A DNA stretch of 64,000 nt, taken from assembly GCA_017302105.1 (NCBI GenBank), contig JAFLCS010000003.1, positions 353,998-417,997 on the forward strand, written 5' to 3'. The position numbers and the translations under genes are program-made. Below the pieces are notes generated by a model that saw nothing but the letters and a program-made list of their open reading frames with translations, was not told the DNA's origin and did not search any database. Positions 46,280 through 55,188 of the stretch are shown in pieces (position 1 is the stretch's first letter; each line of letters opens with the position of its first letter). This DNA is from Caulobacterales bacterium. Lineage in GTDB: Bacteria; Pseudomonadota; Alphaproteobacteria; Caulobacterales; Caulobacteraceae.

Positions 46280-47377
46280 ATGGCCCTGAAAGTCGCGATC
46301 GTCGGCCTGCCCAATGTCGGCAAGTCCACCCTGTTCAACGCCCTGACCAAGACGGCGGCGGCCCAGGCGGCCAACTATCCGTTCTGCACCATCGAGCCGA
46401 ACACCGGCGACGTCGCCGTACCCGAGCCGCGCCTGAACGTCCTGGCCGAGATCGCCGGGTCGAAAGAGATCATCCCCTCGCGCATCACCTTCGTGGACAT
46501 CGCCGGCCTGGTGCGCGGCGCCTCCAAGGGCGAGGGCCTGGGCAATCAGTTCCTGGCCAATATCCGCGACTGTGACGCCATCGCCTTCGTCGCGCGCTGT
46601 TTCGTCGATGACGACATCACCCACGTCGAGGACCGGATCGACCCGATCGCCGATCTGGAGATCATCGAGACCGAACTGATGCTGGCCGACATGGAGAGTC
46701 TGGAGCGGCGCCGCGTCCAGATGGAGAAACGGGCCAAGGGCGGCGACAAGGAAAGCCAGCTGAACCTCAAGCTGGTCGATCTGGCCCTGGCCCAGCTCAA
46801 CAACGGCAAGCCGGCCCGCGTCGCCGAGGTCTCCAAGGAAGACCGCAAGGCCTGGGATATGCTCCAGCTGTTGACCGCCCTGCCCGCCCTCTATGTCGCC
46901 AATGTCGATGAGGGCTCGGCCGACAAGGGCAATGAGCTGTCCGATCTGGTCGCGGCCCGCGCCGCCGCCGACAATGCCAAGTCCGTCGTCATCTCGGCCA
47001 AGATCGATTCCGAGCTGGCCGTGCTGGACGAGGCCGAACAGCTGGAGTTCCTGGAAACCCTGGGCCTGGCCGAACCGGGTCTGAACCGCCTGATCCGCGA
47101 GGCCTACGCCCTTTTGGGCCTACAGTCCTATTTCACGGTCGGCCCCAAGGAAGCCCGCGCCTGGACCATCCATATCGGCGACACCGCGCCCCAGGCCGCC
47201 GGCGTCATCCACACCGATTTCGAAAAGGGCTTCATCCGCGCCGAGACCATCGCCTACGACGACTATGTCGCCCTGCGCGGCGAATCCAAGGCCCGCGAAG
47301 CCGGCAAGCTGCGCGCCGAAGGCAAGAGCTACGTCGTCAAGGACGGCGACGTGATGAACTTCCTGTTCAATAACTGA
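46280..47377 (+). CDS. ychF: Redox-regulated ribosome-binding ATPase YchF
   Basis: 365 residues. Obg-family P-loop protein with a G domain (VGLPNVGKSTLFNALTKT, FVDIAGLVRGASKGEGLGNQFL), a coiled-coil insertion about 130-190 and a C-terminal TGS-like domain (SYFTVGPKEARAWTIHIGDTAPQAAGVIHTDFEKGFIRAE). The altered G4 motif (NVDEG) explains ATP rather than GTP preference in YchF. Length is normal. Confidence 0.96.
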   Translation: MALKVAIVGLPNVGKSTLFNALTKTAAAQAANYPFCTIEPNTGDVAVPEPRLNVLAEIAGSKEIIPSRITFVDIAGLVRGASKGEGLGNQFLANIRDCDAIAFVARCFVDDDITHVEDRIDPIADLEIIETELMLADMESLERRRVQMEKRAKGGDKESQLNLKLVDLALAQLNNGKPARVAEVSKEDRKAWDMLQLLTALPALYVANVDEGSADKGNELSDLVAARAAADNAKSVVISAKIDSELAVLDEAEQLEFLETLGLAEPGLNRLIREAYALLGLQSYFTVGPKEARAWTIHIGDTAPQAAGVIHTDFEKGFIRAETIAYDDYVALRGESKAREAGKLRAEGKSYVVKDGDVMNFLFNN

Positions 47378-47397
47378 CGAAGGGTTCCATCCCACCG

Positions 47398-47505
47398 TCA
47401 TGGCCGGGCTTGTCCCGGCCATCCATTGCCCCAGTCCTATCGGACTAAGGTCCGAACGCCGACACCCGCGCCCAATGGATCCCCGGGACAAGCCCGGGGA
47501 TGCCG
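47398..47505. repeat. Composite extragenic palindromic repeat (two inverted hairpin units)
   Basis: Unit 1 is ATGGCCGGG-N5-CCCGGCCAT (47400-47422); unit 2 is ATCCCCGGG-N5-CCCGGGGAT (47479-47501). The units are inverted copies of each other, with outer arms CCATTG and CAATGG. This fits the abundant REP-like elements of alphaproteobacterial intergenic regions. It lies between ychF and the radical SAM gene and could form alternative long or short hairpins in RNA. Confidence 0.8.
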
Positions 47506-47590
47506 AATGTGTGTACGAGCTAGGGCGGCAGGGCCGCGGCCACACCCAAACAGTTCTTGCTTTGTTCCGCGCCCCGCCTATCCTCTCGCC

Positions 47591-48676
47591 ATGGCCAAGA
47601 CGACCCCCATCAAGGGACGCGGCGCGCGCTCGAACGCGACGAGCCGCTATATCGCCGACAAGCGCGAGGCGTTTGACGACGGCTGGGAGCCGGAAGCCGA
47701 GGACGACACCCTGCCCCGCCTCGACACCCAGTTGCGGCCCGACCATGCGCGCAAGATCATCTCGACCAACGACAGCCCGGACATCGGTTTTGATCGCTCA
47801 ATCAATCCCTACAAGGGCTGCGAGCACGGCTGCATCTATTGCTACGCCCGGCCCAACCACGCCTATCTGGGCCTGTCGCCCGGTCAGGATTTCGAGACCC
47901 GGATCTTCTTCAAGCCCGAGGCGGCGCGCCTGCTGGAGGCCGAACTGTCGGCCCGCCGCTATCGGCCCAAGCTGATCCATATCGGCGGCGACACCGATCC
48001 CTATCAGCCGGCCGAAAAGTCCTTGAAAATAACGCGCTCGGTGTTGGAGGTGATGGACCGCTTCAACCATCCGGTCTCGATCATCACCAAATCGCACCTG
48101 ATCACCCGCGACGTCGACATCCTAGGCCGGATGGCGCGGCGCAATCTGGCCGGCGCCTGTATTTCGATCACCACCTTGGACCGCACCCTGGCGCGCGACA
48201 TGGAACCGCGCGCCGCCACGCCCCAGCGCCGCCTCGACGCCATCCGAACCCTGTCCGAGGCCGGCGTGCCGGTCATGGTCGGCTTCGCCCCCGTCATCCC
48301 CGGCCTCAACGATCAGGAACTGGAGGCCGTTCTCGAAGCCGCCGCCCAGGCCGGGGCGACCCGCGCCATGTTCGTCACCCTCAGACTGCCGCTTGAGATC
48401 AAGGACCTGTTCCGCGAGTGGCTGGCCGACGCCCGCCCCGATCGCGCCTCGAAGATCATGTCTCTGATCCGCCAGGCGCGCGGCGGGCGCGACTATGATC
48501 CCGAGTGGGGTTCGCGCATGAGGGGCTCCGGACCGGTCGCCGACCTGATCGCCCAGCGCTTCGCCGCCGCCTGCCGTCGCCACCGGTTGAACACCGACCG
48601 CGTCGAGCTGGATCTGAAGTCCTTCAGAGTCCCGCCGCGCCCCGGCGACCAGCTGGGCCTGTTTGACGCCGCCTAA
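47591..48676 (+). CDS. PA0069-family radical SAM protein
   Basis: 361 residues. The radical SAM cysteines are in CEHGCIYC preceded by INPYKG, and further motifs are HIGGDTDPYQPAEK, VSIITKSHLITRDVDIL and VMVGFAPVIPGLND. These match the SplB/PA0069-like group, for which no substrate is established; one branch of the superfamily includes spore photoproduct lyase. The ATG at 47591 follows the repeat. Single gene, no obvious operon partners. Confidence 0.9.
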   Translation: MAKTTPIKGRGARSNATSRYIADKREAFDDGWEPEAEDDTLPRLDTQLRPDHARKIISTNDSPDIGFDRSINPYKGCEHGCIYCYARPNHAYLGLSPGQDFETRIFFKPEAARLLEAELSARRYRPKLIHIGGDTDPYQPAEKSLKITRSVLEVMDRFNHPVSIITKSHLITRDVDILGRMARRNLAGACISITTLDRTLARDMEPRAATPQRRLDAIRTLSEAGVPVMVGFAPVIPGLNDQELEAVLEAAAQAGATRAMFVTLRLPLEIKDLFREWLADARPDRASKIMSLIRQARGGRDYDPEWGSRMRGSGPVADLIAQRFAAACRRHRLNTDRVELDLKSFRVPPRPGDQLGLFDAA

Positions 48677-48870
48677 CGGCGCTGCATCCCCGATGGTGAC
48701 GGCTCGGTTTACTGTCCGCACCACGGAATCCGGTACCTGGGGCGCGCGCAAGGTCCATTTCCGCTGATGTCCTCAGGACCGCCAGCGGCGTCTGTGCCTA
48801 GCCGGCACCGAGACCAGCCCAGTGATAGCGATGTTGAAACGCATGGCCCAATCGGGCGCAGAAAGTGGCT

Positions 48871-50013
48871 CTAGGCCGCGCTGGCGGATCCCACGAGGAT
48901 GTCCTCACTGGGGCCGTAGTCCAGCTTGTCGAGCAGATAGGCCGTGTCCTCCCGGCCCGCATGGGGACGCAGGGTCAGGAACCGCTCCAGCATTCGCTGC
49001 TGGAAATGCTCACGATCGAGGTCGGCGTCCTCGGCAACCATCTCGCGCCAGGTGTCGACCCCTGCGCGAAAGGCCGGGAACAGACGGGGGGGAAGCCCGG
49101 CCCGGTCATAAATGGCTCGTAGCCCCAGGGGGCCGGCGTCATGGATCATTACCCAAGCCCTGCCGTGGGCGACGCCCGACAGCTCCGCGATCCCATGTTC
49201 GAACAGCGGCATGACCCCCCGCGCCAGGGCGCGGAGCAGCAACGACGCTGTCAGCACCTTTCTCGCGTTCAGCTGAGCCGCAAAGGCCGCAATGTCCTGG
49301 CTGGCCGAGGCCTGATCGATCAAATCGACGGTCGCACGCTCCCGCGCGCCTGTCGCCAGGCGGATGGCGGTATCAGCCGACAGGGCATGGCGCGAAACGA
49401 GGTGCGCACGAACTGCCTCCGATGCCAGATCGATCAGACGCTCGGTGATCGTGACCGGCAACACCTTGCGATAGGCCAGGGCCGTGACGACGTCGCTCCC
49501 GGAGAAGCGATCGATCGAAATGGACATGGCTTTTTCGGAGACATCGGCGTTGTCGTTGGCCGCGAGGGTCCGAACCGCCTCTTCGGCGCCCTCGGCGGCG
49601 ATGACCTCTCCCAGATCGCGCGAAACGAACGGACGGCCCGCTATGGCCGTTTGCCGGGCGCTGTCCCCGACCCTCAGAACCTCAATCAGGTCGTCATCCG
49701 TGAAGACCGGCGAAAAGCCCAGGATCGGCAAGGCGATGGTATCGACGTCACGCGCCAGCTTCTGGGCGACGTCGCGTGGGAGCAGGTCTGACGACTTCAG
49801 CGTAACGGCCAGGGCCCGCCGCACCAGTTCGGCGGCGTCGGCGGCCAGTACGCGCACGATCTTCTGAGCCGCCTCACGCTCCGCCGGATCCAGCTCGTTA
49901 CGATCCATGGCCCGACACAGCTTGTGAGCGGCGGTGGCGCGCTCGTCCTCGTCCTCCGCCTTCACCAGGCGGCGAATGTCGGCATCGGTCAGACGAGGAC
50001 GGGGCGAGATCAT
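48871..50013 (-). CDS. DUF2336-domain protein
   Basis: 380 residues from the ATG at 50013. All-helical, HEAT-like pattern with repeated LARDV..., ALAVTLKSSDLLPRDVAQKL and SPVFTDDDLIEVLRVGDSARQTAIAGR, typical of DUF2336 proteins of alphaproteobacteria. Their function is unknown; several lie next to signalling genes, as here. An ATG at 50046 would add 11 residues. The divergent hybrid kinase begins 138 bases away, so the two may share regulation. Confidence 0.75.
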   Translation of the reverse strand: MISPRPRLTDADIRRLVKAEDEDERATAAHKLCRAMDRNELDPAEREAAQKIVRVLAADAAELVRRALAVTLKSSDLLPRDVAQKLARDVDTIALPILGFSPVFTDDDLIEVLRVGDSARQTAIAGRPFVSRDLGEVIAAEGAEEAVRTLAANDNADVSEKAMSISIDRFSGSDVVTALAYRKVLPVTITERLIDLASEAVRAHLVSRHALSADTAIRLATGARERATVDLIDQASASQDIAAFAAQLNARKVLTASLLLRALARGVMPLFEHGIAELSGVAHGRAWVMIHDAGPLGLRAIYDRAGLPPRLFPAFRAGVDTWREMVAEDADLDREHFQQRMLERFLTLRPHAGREDTAYLLDKLDYGPSEDILVGSASAA

Positions 50014-50151
50014 GAGATCGAATCCAGTGCGGCAGGACGACATCATCGGACTATCAACCCTAACGATTCTTTACACCCGACCCGATCAGTCCCTCGGTTT
50101 TGCCACAGGTCGGGTAACGTGAATGCAACGGCTGTCTGTCAAGGTCGCAAC

Positions 50152-51987
50152 ATGGACACCGCCATCGCCTCCGCTCGCATCGAAGTTCCTGATCGGCATT
50201 CGCCGGACTGGGACCGCGCCATTGGCCTGATGGGGCTGGAAGCCCAAATCCAGCTGCTTCCCTATGCGCTTGGCTTCCTCGGCATTTCGTTGCCGTTCGT
50301 GTTGACCGTCGTGGGCTACGCCCCCAACGCTGGATGGTTCTTCGCCTCCATGGCGCTCTATGCGCTCAACCTGGCTATCTTCTACGCCATCCTTGACTGG
50401 CGAAAGTCGAACCGGCCCAGCCTGTCCAATCTGCGGCTCCATACCGCTGTCCACATCGCCGCAGGGCTGTTGTGGTCCCTGGCCCTTTTCCAGACGGCAT
50501 TCTACGCCCGGTCAGCCGGCCCCCTGGCGGAGATTTTGCTGGTTCTGTGTACAGGGGCCGCAGTGGCCGTGATCTTCTTCTCATCACCGAACCTGCCCAA
50601 TCTGCTGGTGGTCGGTCCAGCTGCGGCGGCCGGCCCAGTCCTGGCCTTGAGAACTAATCCGGAAACCGCCGACACCGCAGTCTTTGCCGTCTTGGCCACG
50701 GCGCTCACCCTGGCGCTGAGCCTGATTCTGAACCGGCACCTACGCAGTCATTTCACTCTGGTCCTGGAGCGCGAGGGCCTTCTGGTCGAACGGGAGGGCG
50801 CGCTGGAAGAGACGCGCCGCCTCGCCCAGTCCCGCTCCGACATTCTGACGACCCTGTCGCACGATATCCGCAACGGCCTGTCGGGCGTCGCTCACGTGCT
50901 GGCCGGCGCGGTCGGAGCAGGATCGCGCGGCTCCCCGTCGCGTGAACAGCTCCGGGCGGCGCTTTCCGCTGCCCGTGATCTGGTCGAGGTGCTCGATGCA
51001 ACGGTCGACACCGAGGCTGCCGCGACCGACCGCCTGGTCGTCCAGCGCGAGGCGCTGGATGCTAGCCAACTGGTGCAGGACATCGTTCTGCTGCACCGCG
51101 CGAATGCCAACCAGGCAGGCCTTACTCTCTCGTTCCAGGTCGACCCCATGCTGACCGGTTTGGCTGGCGCTGCCGTAGGTGACCCGGCGCGCGTGCGTCA
51201 GATCCTCAACAATCTTGTCGGCAATGCCGTGAAATACACCACACGCGGCCGGATCGAAGTGCGCCTCAGCCCCGCTGCTAGCGGGGTACTTCGGGTCGAG
51301 GTCGTGGACACGGGCCCAGGCCTCACGCCGGAGGAACTGGTCCAGGCCTTCCAGCCCTTTCAGCGTATCGAGCGCACCGGCGGCGGCGTGGCCGGGGCCG
51401 GCGTCGGCCTGACGCTGGCGCGCCGCCTCGCCCGTCTCATGGGCGGCGACGTCGACGCCGAAAGTGTGCCCGGTGTCGGATCGCGCTTCTGGCTTGAGCT
51501 GCCCTGGGATGCTGCAGCCGTCGGCGCGACGGTCGATCCTGCGCCGACGCCCTTGCCCCAGCGCCTTCGAATTCTCGTCGTTGAGAACGACGCGCTGCAA
51601 TCGGCCATGCTGCGCAACACACTTGAACAGATGGGACATAAGGTCCTGGCCGTGGCGGATGCACGGCGGGGCCTGGATTTGCTGGGTATGGGGCCATTGG
51701 ACCTCTTGCTGGTCGAAGCCGATCTCCCGACCCTGTCCGGTGCGGAAATGATCGCGCGGGTCCGAAGCCTGACGGGGCCGGCTGCCGGGCTCCCTATCGT
51801 GGCGATGAGCGACGGCTCAGCGGATCACGTCCAGGCCATGTTGCAGGCCGGATCGGATTCGGCCCTGCGTAAGCCGGTGACGCTGACCACGCTGGGTCGA
51901 GCCATAGCGGAGGCTATCGCAAATCGCCAAAAGAGCCGGCGACCGATCGCGCATCCCCCTCTCGCCGGAAGCGACCGCGCAGCCTAA
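50152..51987 (+). CDS. Membrane hybrid histidine kinase with Glu in place of receiver Asp
   Basis: 611 residues. About six membrane segments at residues 35-195 form the sensor. The dimerisation domain has the phosphoacceptor His237 in LTTLSHDIRNGLSG; the ATPase domain has N box ILNNLVGNAVKYT, G1 DTGPGL and GAGVGLTLARRLARLMGGD. A C-terminal receiver domain runs about 472-592. It keeps the conserved Lys574 (LRKP) and Ser553, but the phosphoacceptor position is Glu522 (LLLVEADLP instead of ...xDxxMP), and the acidic pair is EN. The receiver probably cannot be phosphorylated and may mimic the phosphorylated state. Divergent from the DUF2336 gene. Confidence 0.88.
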   Translation: MDTAIASARIEVPDRHSPDWDRAIGLMGLEAQIQLLPYALGFLGISLPFVLTVVGYAPNAGWFFASMALYALNLAIFYAILDWRKSNRPSLSNLRLHTAVHIAAGLLWSLALFQTAFYARSAGPLAEILLVLCTGAAVAVIFFSSPNLPNLLVVGPAAAAGPVLALRTNPETADTAVFAVLATALTLALSLILNRHLRSHFTLVLEREGLLVEREGALEETRRLAQSRSDILTTLSHDIRNGLSGVAHVLAGAVGAGSRGSPSREQLRAALSAARDLVEVLDATVDTEAAATDRLVVQREALDASQLVQDIVLLHRANANQAGLTLSFQVDPMLTGLAGAAVGDPARVRQILNNLVGNAVKYTTRGRIEVRLSPAASGVLRVEVVDTGPGLTPEELVQAFQPFQRIERTGGGVAGAGVGLTLARRLARLMGGDVDAESVPGVGSRFWLELPWDAAAVGATVDPAPTPLPQRLRILVVENDALQSAMLRNTLEQMGHKVLAVADARRGLDLLGMGPLDLLLVEADLPTLSGAEMIARVRSLTGPAAGLPIVAMSDGSADHVQAMLQAGSDSALRKPVTLTTLGRAIAEAIANRQKSRRPIAHPPLAGSDRAA

Positions 51988-51996
51988 AGAACGGCC

Positions 51997-52779
51997 ATGC
52001 CCGTCGCCCATCTGGACAGCCGCGCCCTGATCTCCGTCTCGGGGCCTGACTGTCGGCCTTTCCTGCACAGTCTATTGACCCAGGACGTCAGCACCCTGTC
52101 GGACGGCGAGGTTCGCTATGGCGCACTTCTCGGCCCACAAGGCAGGCTCCTGTTTGACCTCTTCCTGTTCGGCCGGGAAGACGCCGTGCTGCTGGATTGC
52201 GCCGTGACCCGACGCGATGACCTAATGCGCCGTCTTGGCCTCTATCGCCTGCGCGCCGACGTCCGGATCGAGGCTGACCCCCGTCCGGTCTTCGTCGCCT
52301 GGAACGACGCCATCCCCGACTGGCCGAGTGATCCCCGCCTGCCGAATCTGGGCCGGCGCAGCGTCGGGTCGTCGGAGGCCGGAGCTTCCCTTGCTGCCTG
52401 GCGAAGTCATTGCCTTGTGCACGGCGTGCCGGACAGCGAGGATTTCGCCCTAGATTCGGACTATCCGATCGACGCAAATCTCGATCTGCTGAACGGGATC
52501 GACTTCAAGAAGGGCTGCTTCATCGGCCAGGAAGTTACCTCGCGCATGAAGCGTCGTGGCAAGATCAAATCGCGGCTTGTGCCAATTCGGTTTGAGGGGG
52601 GTCTGCCGCCTCGGGGAACCGAAATCCTGAACGGAGACCTGCGGGCCGGTGAGATTCGCAGCGGCCAGGACGGCCGCGCCATGGCCATGCTCCGACTTGA
52701 CCGTATCGACGGCAGGCTCATGGCCGGCGATCAGCCGATCGAGGCCGAACGTCACGAATGGCTGCTATCATCGAGCTAG
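51997..52779 (+). CDS. ygfZ: tRNA-modifying / Fe-S maintenance protein YgfZ
   Basis: 260 residues. Folate-binding GcvT-like fold with the YgfZ signature KKGCFIGQEVTSRMKRRGK, whose Cys is required in E. coli. YgfZ supports certain Fe-S enzymes, especially MiaB-type radical SAM proteins. It starts nine bases after the hybrid kinase and may be cotranscribed. The 3' end overlaps the TrmH-family gene by 12 bases, convergent. Confidence 0.92.
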   Translation: MPVAHLDSRALISVSGPDCRPFLHSLLTQDVSTLSDGEVRYGALLGPQGRLLFDLFLFGREDAVLLDCAVTRRDDLMRRLGLYRLRADVRIEADPRPVFVAWNDAIPDWPSDPRLPNLGRRSVGSSEAGASLAAWRSHCLVHGVPDSEDFALDSDYPIDANLDLLNGIDFKKGCFIGQEVTSRMKRRGKIKSRLVPIRFEGGLPPRGTEILNGDLRAGEIRSGQDGRAMAMLRLDRIDGRLMAGDQPIEAERHEWLLSSS

Positions 52780-53559
52780 GTGGTGAAGGGCAATGGCTGC
52801 GGCCGTCGCCACGTTTAACGAATCGAAGCCGTCGGCCATGGGGATCGCGATCCCCCGGCACCGGGCCAGCATGGCCTGCGGCAGGCCGAGGCCTTCCGAA
52901 CCGACGATCAGGGCAGTGGCCCCCGCCGATTCGGCATGACTGAGCATCTCTCCGCCGGAAGGTGTCAGGGCCCAGCAGGCATAGCCAGCCCTCGCGAGAG
53001 CCGTGACCATGTCCTCTCCCGGCTGAAGCCGCACGAAGGGCTGAATCAGGCTGGCTCCAACAGAGACCCGGATCGCTTTTCTGTACAGGGGGTCACAGCA
53101 GGTCGAATCCAGCACCACGGCGCGCGCGCCGAACGCAGCGGCTGCCCGGAACAGTCCACCCATGTTGTCGTGATTGCCAATACCGACGGCGGCAAGGACC
53201 ATATCCGTTGGAGCAGGCATGGCCGGGAGCTCGGATAGTGAAGCCGGTTCACCGCGCCGCCCCATGGCCAGAATTCCGCGATGAATCGGAAAGCCCGCAA
53301 TGGCGTCCATCACGACCTGAGACGCCACGAAGACGGGAGCTTGCAGCGATCGCAGCCGCATTTCGAGCCCTTCCAGGCGCGAATCCGCCACCAGCACCGA
53401 ATCAACCTCAAAGCGGCTGCGCGGGCCGATCAGATGGCCAAGCACCACCTCTCCTTCGGCCACGAACAGGCCCTGCCGACCTGCGAGGTCGCGTTCGCGG
53501 ATGTCGCGATAGGCCTCGATACGCGGGTCCAAAGGATCACTGAGACGGAGAATCGGCAT
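52768..53559 (-). CDS. TrmH/SpoU-family RNA methyltransferase
   Basis: 263 residues. An N-terminal substrate-binding domain is followed by the knotted SPOUT methyltransferase: VGIGNHDNMGGLFRAAAAFGARAVVLDS, IVGSEGLGLP and the C-terminal IPMADGFDSLNVATAAAIALH. The target (23S rRNA or tRNA ribose) cannot be set from sequence. The ATG at 53559 lies in a perfect CtrA-box-like site. An upstream in-frame extension crosses that site and the terminator and is unlikely. Confidence 0.9.
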   Translation of the reverse strand: MPILRLSDPLDPRIEAYRDIRERDLAGRQGLFVAEGEVVLGHLIGPRSRFEVDSVLVADSRLEGLEMRLRSLQAPVFVASQVVMDAIAGFPIHRGILAMGRRGEPASLSELPAMPAPTDMVLAAVGIGNHDNMGGLFRAAAAFGARAVVLDSTCCDPLYRKAIRVSVGASLIQPFVRLQPGEDMVTALARAGYACWALTPSGGEMLSHAESAGATALIVGSEGLGLPQAMLARCRGIAIPMADGFDSLNVATAAAIALHHLAR

Positions 53560-53574
53560 TAACTCGGCCTTAAC
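53559..53574. promoter_or_regulatory. Perfect CtrA-box-like site TTAA-N7-TTAAC
   Basis: TTAACTCGGCCTTAAC fits the full Caulobacter CtrA consensus TTAA-N7-TTAAC. It overlaps the trmH-family start codon on the minus strand. Read rightward it lies about 65 bases before a strong terminator with no gene between. It could activate a short transcript, or repress the methyltransferase. Confidence 0.55.
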
Positions 53575-53639
53575 CAAATCAGCGGCTTTTGGCTCTTGTC
53601 TTCTTCTCTCTTGGAGACACCCCATCACCAGACTCACAA

Positions 53640-53667
53640 AGCCCGGCCCTTGGTCGGGCTCTTTTTT
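53640..53667 (+). terminator. Strong intrinsic terminator with no gene upstream
   Basis: AGCCCGGCC (53640-53648) pairs with GGTCGGGCT (53652-53660) across a CTT loop, one G-T pair, followed by CTTTTTT. The only plus-strand gene upstream, ygfZ, ends 860 bases earlier, so this terminator suggests a short independent RNA starting near 53590-53600. Confidence 0.75.
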
Positions 53668-53758
53668 GGACCCGATCCAAAGTCACAGATCTGTTTTTTT
53701 GAGGTGCTTGCGCGGGCCGTGACAGGGCTGCTATAGGCCCGCCTCCGATGAGTCCTGA

Positions 53759-53833
53759 TCCGCAGTAGCTCAGTGGTAGAGCAGCCGACTGTTAATCGGC
53801 TGGTCGTAGGTTCGAATCCTACCTGCGGAGCCA
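53759..53833 (+). tRNA. tRNA-Asn (anticodon GUU)
   Basis: 75 nucleotides including an encoded CCA. Acceptor TCCGCAG pairs with CTGCGGA; the D-loop contains AGTGGTAGAGC; the anticodon arm CCGACTGTTAATCGG displays GTT; the T-arm is TAGGTTCGAATCCTA; discriminator G. All arms close by standard pairing. Confidence 0.98.
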
Positions 53834-53994
53834 TCGGTGCCCTCGCCTCTCGAGGTGGGCTTCAAAATTCTCGAAAAATCAAACCTCTAAATGATGGCGC
53901 ACCGCCCTTGACCATTGCCGGTCTCGCGGATAGGTTCCGCGCCGATTTCAGACCCCCTCCGGCGCTTGCGTCGGGGCGCTGAGCGGCTATCACA

Positions 53995-54360
53995 ATGTCA
54001 ATGCCACCTGAATCGCGCGAAGAGGCGATCAAACGCCTCAACGAGCAGGCTGACGCCTTGGAAAGACGGAGCGAAAGCCGTCTCGCCCAGGAACTGGCAG
54101 GACAACGTGCGGCTGGTCAGGCGTGGAAGATCATCGCCGATCTATTCGGGGGTGTGCTTCTGGGGATCGCGGTGGGTTTCGGCATCGACCATTTTGCCGG
54201 GACCGCGCCGATCGGAATTCTCAGCGGGGTCCTTCTGGGCTTCGCCCTTTCGGTCTGGATGGCCTGGCGCACTGCCCGGCGAATCCAGGCCGAAGCCGAA
54301 CAAGCCGGGGTCGTGCCGCAGGCCGTGCCCTTTGACGACGACGAAGAAGAAGACGCTTAA
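53995..54360 (+). CDS. atpI: ATP synthase subunit AtpI
   Basis: 121 residues. A charged N-terminal helix of about 45 residues is followed by two membrane segments (FGGVLLGIAVGFGIDHF and PIGILSGVLLGFALSVWMAW) and an acidic tail. AtpI assists c-ring assembly and sits first in the F0 operon. A second ATG two codons later is possible. Six bases before atpB. Confidence 0.88.
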   Translation: MSMPPESREEAIKRLNEQADALERRSESRLAQELAGQRAAGQAWKIIADLFGGVLLGIAVGFGIDHFAGTAPIGILSGVLLGFALSVWMAWRTARRIQAEAEQAGVVPQAVPFDDDEEEDA

Positions 54361-54365
54361 GACCG

Positions 54366-55139
54366 ATGGCTGATCCGCTTCACCAGTTCCAGATCCAGAA
54401 GATCGTGGACCTGCCCGATGTGACCCTTCCGGGCATCGGTCCCGTCGACCTGGCCATTACCAATTCGCACGTCGCCATGACGATCGCCTTTGCAGTCATC
54501 GTCGCTTTCATGGCCATCGTCACCAGCGGGGCAAAGGTAGTGCCGGGTCGGCTCCAGTCGGTGGGTGAAACCCTGTTCGGCATGATCGACAACATGACCG
54601 ACTCCATCATCGGACATGACGGCAAGAAGTATTTCCCGTTCGTCTTCTCGATTTTCATGTTCATTCTGGGAATGAACATCCTGGGGATGTTCCTTTCGTT
54701 CACCGCCACCTCGCAGCTGGCCGTCACCGCAACCTTCGCCCTGCTGACGTTTGGCCTGGTTCTGGTCGTCGGTTTTGCCAAAAACGGCCTGGGCTTCTTT
54801 GCCCTGTTCTGGCCGACCGGCGCGCCGCTAGTGATGCGCCCCGTCGTCGGCCTGATCGAGTTCTTCTCCTTCATGCTGCGGCCCATCACCCTGATGCTGC
54901 GACTGTTCGGAAACATGATGGGCGGCCACATCGCCCTGAAAGTTTTCGCGGGTTTCGTCGCCACCGCCGTGATCGGTGCCGCCGGCGCTGCGGGCTTCTT
55001 CATCGCCCCGCTGTCGCTGGGCATGACGGTCGGACTGACCGCCCTGGAATTTCTTGTGGCCTTCCTTCAGGCCTTCGTCTTCGCCGTTCTGACCTGCATC
55101 TATCTCAATGATGTGGTCAACCTGGGCCACGGCCACTAA
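54366..55139 (+). CDS. atpB: ATP synthase F0 subunit a
   Basis: 257 residues, five to six membrane helices. The conserved Arg of the proton path is in LMLRLFGNMMGGH, and the C-terminal helix has LEFLVAFLQAFVFAVLTCIYLNDV. It forms the stator side of the proton channel facing the c-ring. Confidence 0.97.
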   Translation: MADPLHQFQIQKIVDLPDVTLPGIGPVDLAITNSHVAMTIAFAVIVAFMAIVTSGAKVVPGRLQSVGETLFGMIDNMTDSIIGHDGKKYFPFVFSIFMFILGMNILGMFLSFTATSQLAVTATFALLTFGLVLVVGFAKNGLGFFALFWPTGAPLVMRPVVGLIEFFSFMLRPITLMLRLFGNMMGGHIALKVFAGFVATAVIGAAGAAGFFIAPLSLGMTVGLTALEFLVAFLQAFVFAVLTCIYLNDVVNLGHGH

Positions 55140-55188
55140 GGCCACCCAGTTCCTTTCCCACCAACGACCAACTAGGACTTAGAGAACC

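Noticed and set aside
48677-48870. 194-base gap after the radical SAM gene
   Set aside because: No gene, hairpin with T-run or recognisable regulatory motif seen.
53773-53982. Short frame beginning in tRNA-Asn
   Set aside because: It translates the tRNA itself (PTVNRLVVGSNPTC), a known false-ORF signature.
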